Assembly (NCBI GenBank): GCA_022707705.1 | Contig: JAKJAC010000001.1 | Coordinates: 43,356 to 80,833 of the forward strand | Length of the DNA stretch: 37,478 bases | Source: Chloroflexota bacterium | Lineage (GTDB): Bacteria; Chloroflexota; Anaerolineae; B4-G1; SLSP01 | Reading direction: 5' to 3' | Shown here: positions 9,126 through 17,391 of the stretch, in pieces | How positions within the stretch are numbered: position 1 is the first letter of the stretch | How the letters are laid out: each line of letters opens with the position of its first letter | Notes under the pieces: model-generated | What the model was told of the DNA's origin: nothing | The model's input: the letters and a program-made list of their open reading frames with translations, nothing else | Database searches by the model: none | Program-made: the position numbers and the translations under genes

Positions 9126-10055
9126 TCAGGCTGGCGTCACCGGGCGGGCGAACCAGAACGTGGTAGATGCCACGTGGAATCCGACAGACTCAGCCGTGCG
9201 TTGCATTGCGATATTCTCGCCGCTGGTGCCGAGCACGGCGAAATCCATACCCCGTTGCTTCAGCGCCTGCAAGCCGGTGAGCATTAACGCCCGCGCCAAT
9301 CCTCGCCGTTGGAAATCGGGATGTGTTCCCACCGGGTCCGTGTAACCTTCCTTACGTCCCGTGGCTGCGTTTTCCTCTTCACTGATACTGCACATGCAAT
9401 AGGCGACGAGCCGTCCATCGGGCGCCACAGCCAGCAGGTCTAGCTTCGCATCATATTCCGGCACACTCATCATTGCCAGACGCTCCTCAACCGTCATGTG
9501 CTCGGTGCCCACGGCTGCACGGTGTAGCGCAACCAGGGCTTCGACCTCTTCCTCTCCCAATACATGCCGGATGGCGAACCCTTCTGGCAACTGCGGCGCG
9601 GGAATGGGTTGGTCGAGAGGACGCACCATATATACGGAATAGCCCTCTTGTTGCTCAAAACCATGTCGGGTGAGAAAGGCGATTTTCTCGGTATCACCGG
9701 CGCGGCAGCTGGCATCCAGCGTCAGTGTCTCACCCTCCTCCTGCATCGCCCGTTGGATGCATGCAACCCCCAACGCGATAATCTCTGCTTCGATTTCAGG
9801 TGTAAACGCTTGCGGTTCGAACTCGAAGAGCAGATTGTTGTAATGGTCTACCAGGGCATATCCAATCATGTGGTTTCCGGCATCGAACCAAAGCCGCGTG
9901 TTGTCTTGCACTTGTTGCAGAGCAAACATCTCATGCAAATCAACCGGGCTGGGATAACTCGCCACGCGCTCAGCCGGGCGTACCGCGAGTAAAAGCTCCA
10001 ATATGGCTTGCAGGTCTTCATCTGCAGAATAGGGACGACTGGTGTAACTTTGCAT
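9126..10055 (-). CDS. GNAT family N-acetyltransferase (tandem GNAT domains)
   Basis: This 309-residue protein has the size and layout of tandem GNAT proteins such as mycothiol-synthase-type enzymes. The C-terminal domain holds the acetyl-CoA signature (DPVGTHPDFQRRGLARALM, the RRGLA loop), followed by VLGTSGENIAMQRTAESVGF. The N-terminal domain is weaker (residues about 10-140) and may be degenerate. The frame extends to 10088, but ATG 10055 sits eight bases after GGAGG and is preferred. It is the first gene of the apparent operon with the ADP-ribosylglycohydrolase and the CPT-like kinase. The acceptor is unknown. Confidence 0.85.
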   Translation of the reverse strand: MQSYTSRPYSADEDLQAILELLLAVRPAERVASYPSPVDLHEMFALQQVQDNTRLWFDAGNHMIGYALVDHYNNLLFEFEPQAFTPEIEAEIIALGVACIQRAMQEEGETLTLDASCRAGDTEKIAFLTRHGFEQQEGYSVYMVRPLDQPIPAPQLPEGFAIRHVLGEEEVEALVALHRAAVGTEHMTVEERLAMMSVPEYDAKLDLLAVAPDGRLVAYCMCSISEEENAATGRKEGYTDPVGTHPDFQRRGLARALMLTGLQALKQRGMDFAVLGTSGENIAMQRTAESVGFHVASTTFWFARPVTPA

Positions 10056-10551
10056 GAACATCTCCTCCTTACCCGTGTTTTGAATCAAAGCCAGGCTGCA
10101 CCGTTTGCCCTCAACGAGCGCTGCCGATCAAGTTGGCACAGTTTGAGTTTCTATGCTTGAACGTAGCGTAGAGTCTACGGTATTGAGTCTATCCTGTTCC
10201 AGGGAGGTGTCATGATAGGATAGTATGGATCAGGATCTGGCGTTTTGTGTTTCAGGATGGCGACCACTGAGGGGTTGGAATGCCGATTGCCACGTGGTCT
10301 TCATCTTCAATAAACATAAATACCCATTATATGCTGTCGAATGGGGGTGTCAATTTGCAATCGTTCCGCGCAGCAATTGCAAATATAGCAGTTTCATAGG
10401 GATGATATCCCCGTTAAAAGTCATAGCTCTTGCTCCACAATTGCCTTATTTGTACCGGTTGTTTAGGGTTAACTAATGTCAAAGGGTAACTGTTCAGATT
10501 TCCATTGTAAGCCTGTCTGTTTTCTAAAACTTCAGCAATCGGTCGTTGTCA

Positions 10552-10580
10552 TTGATAAATAAAAATCATGATCGTATAAT
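10552..10580 (+). promoter_or_regulatory. Near-consensus sigma-70 promoter with no evident gene behind it
   Basis: TTGATA (10552-10557) and TATAAT (10575-10580) are spaced by 17 bases in an AT-rich stretch. No credible coding frame begins downstream; the next real gene starts about 560 bases away at 11145. Confidence 0.6.
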
Positions 10581-10686
10581 TATTGCAATGTTTTTTGTTA
10601 GCAGTCAGACATGGGACCGTGTCAAGAAGCTGTCGGACCGTAACGCTTCAGATTTCCAGCGCCGGGCGCAGAGTCCGGGCTCAAGA

Positions 10687-10766
10687 CTTTTCGGTGATTT
10701 CGGTGATCGAAAAACCGCCCAACCGAACACCGAAAATCACCGAAAAACACCGAAACACACCGAAAG
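10687..10766. repeat. CACCGAAA short direct repeats with an inverted arm
   Basis: CACCGAAA occurs four times at intervals of 9-10 bases (about 10729-10765), and an inverted arm with TTTTCGGTGATTTCGGTGAT lies at 10688-10707. The two arms are complementary apart from one base, so the block can form a long stem as well as being tandemly repetitive. It is too short in period and too irregular to be a CRISPR array. Confidence 0.7.
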
Positions 10767-11144
10767 AAGCAGCAAGTGCCGGGGGCAGAGAGCTTGGGTG
10801 TGCCGTGGGTCACACCTGGTGCATGTCTAGATTTCCACTGGCAAGCATGCCACCGCCAGGCAAAGCTCGCCATCGCGGCTTTGGCCTCTCTTGTTGTAGC
10901 AGGCGGGAGAACGCTGAACAGTTATGTCAAAGGCTTCATATTGGGAATTGCTGCGTTCCGCGTTCTCTCGTCTGATATAACAGAATGTGACTAAAGGGGT
11001 ACTCTCCTGGTGGCTTCAACCCGAAATTCACGTCTTGTGATAGAAGCGTGAACAGTAACTGTGCCTGTTTCAATTGCTTGATCAGCCAAGCGGGTGCATA
11101 ATGGTAGCAGGATTGCAGGTAAAAGACGCATAAGGAGATGATTC

Positions 11145-13544
11145 ATGGAAGATATCAAAGCGCTCGTTCAACAGATGTCCTTGGAAGAAAAGGCTTCTCT
11201 CTGTTCTGGATTGAATTTTTGGTATTTGAAGGGCATCGAAAGGCTGGGCATTCGGTCAATCATGGTCACGGATGGTCCCCATGGGCTACGCAAACAAGCG
11301 GGCGCCGCGGACCACGTGGGGCTGAATGAGAGCGTGCCTGCTACTTGCTTCCCGACCGCTTCGGCGCTGGCGGCGACCTGGAATCGTGACCTGGTTTACC
11401 AGGTGGGGGTCGCGTTAGGCGAGGAATGCCGTCAGGAGAAGGTCGCCGTGATTCTCGGTCCGGGCGCGAACATCAAGCGCTCGCCGCTCTGCGGTCGCAA
11501 CTTCGAGTATTTCTCCGAGGATCCCTACCTGACCGGCGAAATCGCCAAAAGCCACATCAAGGGCGTGCAGAGCCAGGGCGTTGGCACGTCCATCAAACAC
11601 TATGCCGCTAACAACCAGGAAACGCGCCGCATGACGACCGATTCCATCGTGGATGAACGTGCTCTGCGAGAGATTTACCTGGCGGGCTTTGAGATTGCCG
11701 TCAGAGAAGCTCAGCCCTGGACGGTGATGTGTTCCTATAATCGCGTCAATGGCACCTATGCCAGCGATAACCAGATTTTGATGCGTAACATTTTGAAAGA
11801 AGAATGGGGGCATCAGGGGCTGGTCGTTACCGATTGGGGCGCCATGAACGAGCGCGCGGTGGCGTTGAAGGCGGGCGTTGAACTAGAGATGCCTGGCACG
11901 CCCAGTGGCAACGATGCCAGTATTGTCGCTGCGGTTCGGGCGGGCCAACTCGACGAAGCTGTGTTGGATGGCGCTGTCGAACGCATCCTGACCCTGATTC
12001 AGAGGGCTGAAGCGTCCCTGACGCAGGATTTTGCCTATGACTCGCAGGCGCATCATGCTTTGGCTCGGCGTGTGGCGGGCGAAGGCGCCGTGCTGCTCAA
12101 GAACGAAGGTGGGCTCCTGCCCCTGCCGGTGGGCGCGAAGATTGCCTTGATCGGGGGTTTCGCCAAAATGCCACGTTATCAGGGCGCGGGAAGTTCATTG
12201 ATGAACCCTACCCGCCTCGATAATCTCTATGAGGAGCTGGCGAAACTGATTGGCGAAACGAATTTGACCTACGCCCCGGGTTACACTGAAAAGGGCGAGG
12301 TCGCTGATGAAGCCCTGATCCAGGAAGCGCTTGACGTCGCAGGAAAAGCCGAATTGGTGGTAGTTTGCGCCGGGTTGACCGATATGCACGAGATTGAAGG
12401 GCTTGACCGCCAACACCTGCGGCTTCCTGCCGGACACGCGGCGTTGATTCAGCGGTTGGCTGCGGCGCATCGAAAAGTGGTAGTGGTGTTGAGCAATGGT
12501 TCCCCGGTTGAAATGCCCTGGTTGGGTGATGTGCCTGCTATCCTCGAGGGCTATCTCGGCGGGCAGGCAGGCGCCGGCGCCATCGCCGATATCCTGACCG
12601 GCAGGGTCAACCCTAGCGGCAAACTGGCAGAAACTTTCCCTCTCCAGCTCGAGGATACGCCTGCTCAACCGTATCCCGGTGGACCTGCCACTGTGGAATA
12701 CCGTGAGAGCCTCTACGTCGGCTACCGCTGGTACGATACCGCCAAAGTCGAGGTGCTATTCCCCTTTGGTTACGGTTTGAGCTACACCACCTTTGCCTAT
12801 AGCGATTTGGTCGTGAAGCGGGATGACGCTATCGTGGCCGTTACTTTCAAGGTTAAGAACACGGGCGCAGTTTTCGGAAAAGAGATAGCCCAGCTCTACG
12901 TGCGCGATGTGCAGTCCACCGTTTTCCGTCCTGATAAGGAGCTGAAAGGCTTTGCGAAGGTTGAACTGCAACCCGGTCAGGAGACGGAAGTGACTCTCAC
13001 CCTTGGTCGCCGCGCCTTTGGTTATTATGATGTGGGCAATCGGGATTGGGTGGTCGAAGCCGGCGATTTCGAGATTCTGGTGGGGGCTTCCTCCCGCGAC
13101 ATCCGGTTGAGCGCGCTCTTGCACATCGCGAAAGGGAGTGGAACGGTCTCGCCGGTGGATAAGGGCAAGCTTGCTTCCTATTACAATCCGTCTAAAGACC
13201 GCCGTTTTGGCAAGGCGGAATTCGAATCCCTGTTGGGGCGTCCTCTTCCCGCGGATGCCCTGCCGCAAAAAGGCAGCTATGACCTCAATACACCCCTTTC
13301 TGAAATGAGCGGCTCATTCATCGGCCGGCAGCTCTACAAGCTGTTGAGCAAACAGATGCGCAAGATGGTCGAGGGCAAAGAAGACACCCCTACCGGCATG
13401 TTGATGCTCTCCATGGTGAAGGAGATGCCATTGCGCACTATTCTGATGATGGGGGGCTCCCTCAACCGGCGGAAGCTGGAAGCGCTGTTGTTGATCATCA
13501 ATGGGCATGTCCTCAAGGGCTTGGGGGCTTTAATCAGAAGTTGA
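11145..13544 (+). CDS. Glycoside hydrolase family 3 beta-glucosidase-type enzyme
   Basis: This 799-residue enzyme hydrolyses terminal beta-linked sugars. The GH3 N-terminal barrel covers about residues 1-290 with MVTDGPHGLR, the substrate-binding KHYAANN, and the nucleophile Asp230 in VVTDWGA. The GH3 C-terminal alpha/beta domain follows (AVLLKNEGGLLPLP, LVVVCAGLTD, PFGYGLSYTTF), then a fibronectin-III-like domain (residues about 560-660: QLYVRDVQST, ELKGFAKVEL). A further region of about 115 residues after this (ending RKLEALLLIINGHVLKG) is helical and Met-rich and is found in some GH3 enzymes. No signal peptide is seen, so it probably acts in the cytoplasm on imported oligosaccharides. ATG 11145 is preceded by AAGGAG. 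Confidence 0.93.
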   Translation: MEDIKALVQQMSLEEKASLCSGLNFWYLKGIERLGIRSIMVTDGPHGLRKQAGAADHVGLNESVPATCFPTASALAATWNRDLVYQVGVALGEECRQEKVAVILGPGANIKRSPLCGRNFEYFSEDPYLTGEIAKSHIKGVQSQGVGTSIKHYAANNQETRRMTTDSIVDERALREIYLAGFEIAVREAQPWTVMCSYNRVNGTYASDNQILMRNILKEEWGHQGLVVTDWGAMNERAVALKAGVELEMPGTPSGNDASIVAAVRAGQLDEAVLDGAVERILTLIQRAEASLTQDFAYDSQAHHALARRVAGEGAVLLKNEGGLLPLPVGAKIALIGGFAKMPRYQGAGSSLMNPTRLDNLYEELAKLIGETNLTYAPGYTEKGEVADEALIQEALDVAGKAELVVVCAGLTDMHEIEGLDRQHLRLPAGHAALIQRLAAAHRKVVVVLSNGSPVEMPWLGDVPAILEGYLGGQAGAGAIADILTGRVNPSGKLAETFPLQLEDTPAQPYPGGPATVEYRESLYVGYRWYDTAKVEVLFPFGYGLSYTTFAYSDLVVKRDDAIVAVTFKVKNTGAVFGKEIAQLYVRDVQSTVFRPDKELKGFAKVELQPGQETEVTLTLGRRAFGYYDVGNRDWVVEAGDFEILVGASSRDIRLSALLHIAKGSGTVSPVDKGKLASYYNPSKDRRFGKAEFESLLGRPLPADALPQKGSYDLNTPLSEMSGSFIGRQLYKLLSKQMRKMVEGKEDTPTGMLMLSMVKEMPLRTILMMGGSLNRRKLEALLLIINGHVLKGLGALIRS

Positions 13545-13640
13545 CCCTGGAAGAGGACGAGGATTCGCTAGAATGGTGTGTGCTGACCTACCGTAAAATC
13601 CCTAGACTTAAGTAAAAACCCTATCAAGCGAGGTGTGCTT

Positions 13641-15464
13641 ATGACAAAGTTACCGTCCGATGCTCCCATCCTGACGCAGGATGGCCTCACCTTTCGCGAC
13701 CTGAACAAGAACGGTCGCCTGGATGTTTACGAGGACCCACGCCGTCCGATTGAGGAGCGCGTGGAGGACCTTCTGCAGCAGATGACGCTGGAAGAGAAAG
13801 TCGGATTGATGTTTCACAATGTCATTCCGGTCGGGATGGATGGTGAACTATTTCATGGGATGCACTGGATGTGGGAATACTCTACCACTCACAATGTGCT
13901 CGATTTGAAGATGAGCCACTACAATGTGCATGCTCTGCCCGAACCACGGTTGGCAGTTGCCTGGTACAACAAACTCCAGAAGCTGGCGGAGCGCACACGT
14001 CTTGGAATTCCCGTCACGCTCTCCTCAGATCCGCGCCACGGCTACAATCAGATGGCTGGAGCATCGGAGGTGACGGATGCCTTCTCGCGTTGGCCCGAGC
14101 CTATCGGTTTGGGGGCAACTGACGACCCGGAGCTGGTGCAGGAATTCGGCGATATCGCCCGCCAGGAGTACCGTGCGGTGGGCATCTCAGTCGCGTTGCA
14201 CCCGATGGCGGATCTGGCGACTGAGCCGCGCTGGGCGCGTATCGAGGGCACGTTTGGCGAGGATGCGGAGCTCTCATCGCGGATGGTCGGGGCTTATATC
14301 CGCGGTTTCCAGGGCGCGGAGATTGGTCCCTCCTCCGTGATTTGTATGACTAAGCATTTCCCGGGCGGCGGTCCGCAGAAAGATGGACACGACCCGCATT
14401 TCTCCTACGGCAAGGAACAGGTCTATCCCGGTGCGAACTTCGACTATCACCTGATTCCCTTCGAAGCGGCTTTCCGTGCTGGCACCGGACAGATCATGCC
14501 CTACTACGGTCAACCGATTGGCGTGCCGGGGATTGACGAGGTGGGCTTTAGCTACAATAAGCCGGTGATCACGGGCTTGCTCCGTGGAAAATATGGCTTC
14601 GATGGCGTGGTCTGCACGGACTGGAGTCTCATCACCGCGAGAGTGCATGGCGACAAGGTGTTTATGGAGGCGCGCGCCTGGGGAGTGGAGCACCTCTCGA
14701 ACCTTGAACGGGCAAAGCGACTCCTGGATGCTGGGGTGGATCAATTCGGTGGGGAAGAGTGTCCCGGGTTGCTGATTGAACTGGTTCAGACCGGGCAGGT
14801 CAGCGAGACGCGCATTGATACATCGGTGCGGCGACTGCTGCGAGACAAGTTCCGTCTGGGCTTGTTCGATCATCCTTATCTCGATCCCGAGGTATCCGCA
14901 GAAATTGTGGGTAACCCTGCCTTCCGAGAAGCGGGTGCGCGTGCGCAGCGCAAGTCGCTGGTGTTGCTCAAACGCGAGGCGCTGCCCCTTGCCGGGCGCC
15001 CCAAGGTCTACATTGAAGGCTATCAACCTGAATCTCTGGCGCCTTATGCGGATGTGGTAGCGTCCCCTGAGGTGGCGGATTTTGCGTTACTGCGCCTGGT
15101 TGCGCCCTACCAGACGATTGGCGAAGGTTTTTCTGCCATTTTCCACTACGACGACCTGGACTTCAAAAGTCCCGAGAAAGAACGGTTGCTGCACTTGATG
15201 GTGCAGGTCCCCACCATCGTCTCCATTCACCTTGACCGCCCTGCCGTGATCCCTGAGATAGCCGAAGCCTGCAAAGGCTTGATCGGTAGCTTTGGAGCGG
15301 AAGATGCGGCGGTACTGGATGTCATCTTCGGTCGCTGGAATCCGACCGGCAAATTGCCTTTCGAATTACCTTGCTCGATGGAAGCGGTGAAGAACCAGAA
15401 ATCGGATGTTCCGTACGATAGCGGCGCTCCGCTGTTTCCTTTCGGTTTTGGGCTGAGCTATTGA
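13641..15464 (+). CDS. Glycoside hydrolase family 3 protein, short form
   Basis: This 607-residue enzyme is a second GH3 hydrolase, only distantly like its neighbour. A 12-residue EF-hand-like loop (D20-LNKNGRLDVY-E31) opens the protein. The barrel shows LSSDPRHGYN, CMTKHFPGGGPQKDGHDPH and the nucleophile Asp327 in VVCTDWS. The C-terminal domain ends at PLFPFGFGLSY and there is no fibronectin-III domain, as in a subgroup of beta-xylosidase or exo-glucanase-like GH3 proteins, so I read it as complete rather than truncated. ATG 13641 is chosen over GTG 13635 because GAGG lies seven bases upstream. No signal peptide is seen. A strong terminator follows. Substrate specificity cannot be read from sequence. 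Confidence 0.9.
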   Translation: MTKLPSDAPILTQDGLTFRDLNKNGRLDVYEDPRRPIEERVEDLLQQMTLEEKVGLMFHNVIPVGMDGELFHGMHWMWEYSTTHNVLDLKMSHYNVHALPEPRLAVAWYNKLQKLAERTRLGIPVTLSSDPRHGYNQMAGASEVTDAFSRWPEPIGLGATDDPELVQEFGDIARQEYRAVGISVALHPMADLATEPRWARIEGTFGEDAELSSRMVGAYIRGFQGAEIGPSSVICMTKHFPGGGPQKDGHDPHFSYGKEQVYPGANFDYHLIPFEAAFRAGTGQIMPYYGQPIGVPGIDEVGFSYNKPVITGLLRGKYGFDGVVCTDWSLITARVHGDKVFMEARAWGVEHLSNLERAKRLLDAGVDQFGGEECPGLLIELVQTGQVSETRIDTSVRRLLRDKFRLGLFDHPYLDPEVSAEIVGNPAFREAGARAQRKSLVLLKREALPLAGRPKVYIEGYQPESLAPYADVVASPEVADFALLRLVAPYQTIGEGFSAIFHYDDLDFKSPEKERLLHLMVQVPTIVSIHLDRPAVIPEIAEACKGLIGSFGAEDAAVLDVIFGRWNPTGKLPFELPCSMEAVKNQKSDVPYDSGAPLFPFGFGLSY

Positions 15465-15488
15465 TGCTTGCCGGTTGAGCTGACCGAA

Positions 15489-15530
15489 GGACTGTGTGGC
15501 GATGCTGAGGTTGCCACACAGTCCCTTTTT
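15489..15530 (+). terminator. Intrinsic terminator after the second GH3 gene
   Basis: A 12-bp perfect stem (GGACTGTGTGGC / GCCACACAGTCC) with a 12-base loop is followed by a T-run at 15526-15530. Confidence 0.88.
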
Positions 15531-15560
15531 CTCTTGCCCGGCGCAATCCAGGAGCAGAAT

Positions 15561-15960
15561 ATGTGCCCGCCCGAAGTTGGTGTGTCCCGAGTTTGGCTCG
15601 AGTATCTGCGTGAGACTTTGGGCATCGGTGTGCCCTGCCCTCGCCTCTCGTGGCAGGTTGAGACCTCCCTCACGAACTGGCAGTAGGTTGGCTATGAAAT
15701 CGAATGCACCAGCATGGAAGGCTTGCGCACGCGGCAGGTTGAATGTAGTGCCTCGCCACAATCGGTGCTGGTGGATTGGCTTTTCGCACCGCTCATATCA
15801 CGCGAACAGGTGTCCTTGCGGGTGCGCGTCTGGGGCGCGGATGGTAGCACTTCCGCGTGGAGCGAACCGCTAGCCGTGGAGGTGGGGTTGCTCCAAGCTT
15901 GCGATTGGAGCGCAAATTTCATCTCTCCGGCGTGGGAGGAAGGCGGTACAACTCTACGCC
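15561..15960 (+). pseudogene. Alpha-L-rhamnosidase (GH78) N-terminal remnant
   Basis: The frame starting at ATG 15561, with AGGAG in front, reads as the N-terminal domain of a GH78 alpha-L-rhamnosidase: EYLRETLGIGVPCPRLSW, then a Trp-rich beta domain with LRVRVWGADGSTSAWSE and ACDWSANFISPAWEE. An in-frame TAG at 15684-15686 interrupts it exactly where the next residues (VGYEIE) continue the family pattern in the same frame, consistent with a CAG-to-TAG change. After about residue 133 the similarity stops abruptly and the sequence becomes the 3' end of a broken methyltransferase gene on the other strand. About 85% of a normal GH78 gene is missing. It follows two GH3 genes, so a larger glycan-degradation cluster probably existed here. 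Confidence 0.8.
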
Positions 15961-16367
15961 TATTGTATGCCGGGCGCATTGCGGTTGCACTCCCGCTGCC
16001 TTTAGTATCTGCTCTTTGTGTGTGAGCTCCTGAGGTTGGTCTAGCTCAAATATCCGGGTACCGGGGATCCAGTTCAACCGAAAACCGCGCGTGTCCAGAC
16101 CGGCGCCCACCAGAATCACCTGCTGTATTCCTTCCTGAGCCACGATACGCCGGAGAAAATCGTCGAAATAGCGTGTGCGGATGATAATCGGCACGACACT
16201 TGCGGGGGTGCGTTGCTCGATCCACGCTTTGCCTTCCAGTCCTGCCAGGGCAGCTGCTCAGGGATCGTGAGACAAGCAATCGGGTTGTTGGCTTTCCATG
16301 GCGCGCACAGCAGCTGTCCATTGTGAGGTCAAGTCCACTGTCTCGTTGGGTGCAAGTTTTTCTACAT
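15960..16367 (-). pseudogene. Class I SAM-dependent methyltransferase (leucine carboxyl methyltransferase-like) remnant
   Basis: Read on the minus strand from an ATG at 16367 behind AGGAGG, this is the N-terminal half of a methyltransferase of the TIGR00027/leucine carboxyl methyltransferase-like type. Clear segments are SQWTAAVRAMES, ALAGLEGKAWIEQRTP, IIIRTRYFDDFL and the SAM-binding QVILVGAGLDTRGFRL, then IFELDQP. It is broken in at least three ways: codon 2 is TAG (16362-16364), a one-base deletion shifts the frame near 16345-16350, and TGA (16258-16260) replaces a Trp codon. The C-terminal half is absent; the sequence runs into the rhamnosidase remnant near 15960. Its ribosome binding site is still good, so decay looks recent. 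Confidence 0.8.
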
Positions 16368-16413
16368 TTCGGCGCCTCCTTTTCGATTCATGGGTTGTCG
16401 CCTTGGAATCCGG

Positions 16414-17391
16414 TCAGTTCTGCGGAACATCGCTATTCGGAGCGCCTCGCCTCAATCCCTGCTGCACACCATGATACTGTTCCTGAAGTTCTGGAATATC
16501 GTGCGTGAAGAGATAGTCACCGAATTCAAGATAATCGAATCCTTCCACTGCCGGAATCCATCCTGCCAGCTGCATCCCGTGTTGCGCCAGCGCCCATGCT
16601 CCAGTAAACAGCATCAGCATGAACTTCATCCCGGAAAGCCGCCTGTATTGAAATGTGGAGACGGACCCGAAGTATTCGTCGAGCATCTCATTTTCGAGTG
16701 ACGGCGGGATGGGACCGTCGGAATCGTGGGTATAGACGATTGTAGCAAGGTCATAGTAGATATCGCCTAGTCCGGAGAATTCCCAATCGAGTACTTTGAT
16801 AGTGGCTTCCTGCTCGACGAAGAGATAATTCACTGATACAAGGTCATTATGGCAAAAGCGTTGCCAATCCGATGTATCACCCTGTTGGTCTCCGGCGACT
16901 GCGTGCAGTGTTTCCCAGAACGGTTCGAGATTCTGTGGCATTTTCACCCCGAGTTGTTGCGCCGTCTTCATGAACGAGCTGACGCGTTGAAAGGGGGAAA
17001 AAACGGCTCCGTTCGAGGGCAGGGTGTGGAGTCGTTTGACGACGCGAGTCAGGAGGCGCACATGCTCCGGGGTTCGGAATTCATCGGTGGTCCAATGACG
17101 ACCTTCCACCCAACGTGTAACCAGATGCCCCTCCGGTTCCAGAAACGCTAGTATCTCTGGGGCGATTCCTGCCGCTCCTGCTGCTTGCAGGGCAGCGACT
17201 TCGTGCCGGCGGTTGATACCCAGATGGGCGGTGTTTGGTCCGCTGATACGTAGCACGAAGTGCTCATCTGCGACGGTCACACGGTAGTTAGCATTCGTGA
17301 GTCCTGCGATACGCTCCACCTGGATTCCTGATACCCCCTGCCAGGCTGGAATACGGGCAATCACTGCCCGCAGCTCATTCAGCCCTGACAT
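16414..17391 (-). CDS. Choline kinase/aminoglycoside phosphotransferase-family kinase
   Basis: This 325-residue protein has the protein-kinase-like fold of small-molecule phosphotransferases. GLTNANYRV near residue 25 is the nucleotide-loop pattern of choline/ethanolamine kinases, FCHNDLVSVNYLF holds the catalytic Asp and metal-binding Asn, and KVLDWEFSGLGDIYYDLA holds the metal-binding Asp. The pattern favours the choline/ethanolamine/thiamine kinase branch over antibiotic resistance enzymes. ATG 17391 has GGAGG eight bases upstream and overlaps the preceding methyltransferase gene by 17 bases, so the two are probably translationally coupled; a TTG at 17406 is less likely. The substrate is not proven. 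Confidence 0.85.
   Translation of the reverse strand: MSGLNELRAVIARIPAWQGVSGIQVERIAGLTNANYRVTVADEHFVLRISGPNTAHLGINRRHEVAALQAAGAAGIAPEILAFLEPEGHLVTRWVEGRHWTTDEFRTPEHVRLLTRVVKRLHTLPSNGAVFSPFQRVSSFMKTAQQLGVKMPQNLEPFWETLHAVAGDQQGDTSDWQRFCHNDLVSVNYLFVEQEATIKVLDWEFSGLGDIYYDLATIVYTHDSDGPIPPSLENEMLDEYFGSVSTFQYRRLSGMKFMLMLFTGAWALAQHGMQLAGWIPAVEGFDYLEFGDYLFTHDIPELQEQYHGVQQGLRRGAPNSDVPQN

Larger units (their letters stand above)
10056..11144. other. Long intergenic region without a convincing gene
   Basis: About 1.1 kb separates the divergent GNAT and GH3 genes. The part from about 10290 to 10610 is visibly more AT-rich than its surroundings. It holds a near-consensus promoter (10552-10580), a short inverted repeat (TTTGCAAT at 10354 and ATTGCAAA at 10376, 14 bases apart) and a CACCGAAA repeat cluster (10687-10766). 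The small open frames here (83, 94 and 130 residues) lack family motifs and well-placed ribosome binding sites and are not called. It may be decayed or acquired DNA or may carry an RNA; I cannot tell which. Confidence 0.6.

Noticed and set aside
10687-10766. The CACCGAAA cluster as a CRISPR array.
   Set aside because: Units are 8 bases at 9-10 base spacing; there are no 25-40 base repeats with spacers and no cas genes in the window.
10225-10975. Open frames of 83, 94 and 130 residues in the long intergenic region.
   Set aside because: No family motifs, poor codon composition, no ribosome binding site at a suitable distance; one crosses the CACCGAAA repeats.
15561-16367. Stop-codon reassignment or readthrough to explain the TAG and TGA codons in the two remnants.
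   Set aside because: Both remnants also lack their 3' parts, one has a frameshift, and intact genes in the window end in TAG, TAA and TGA, so ordinary decay is simpler.
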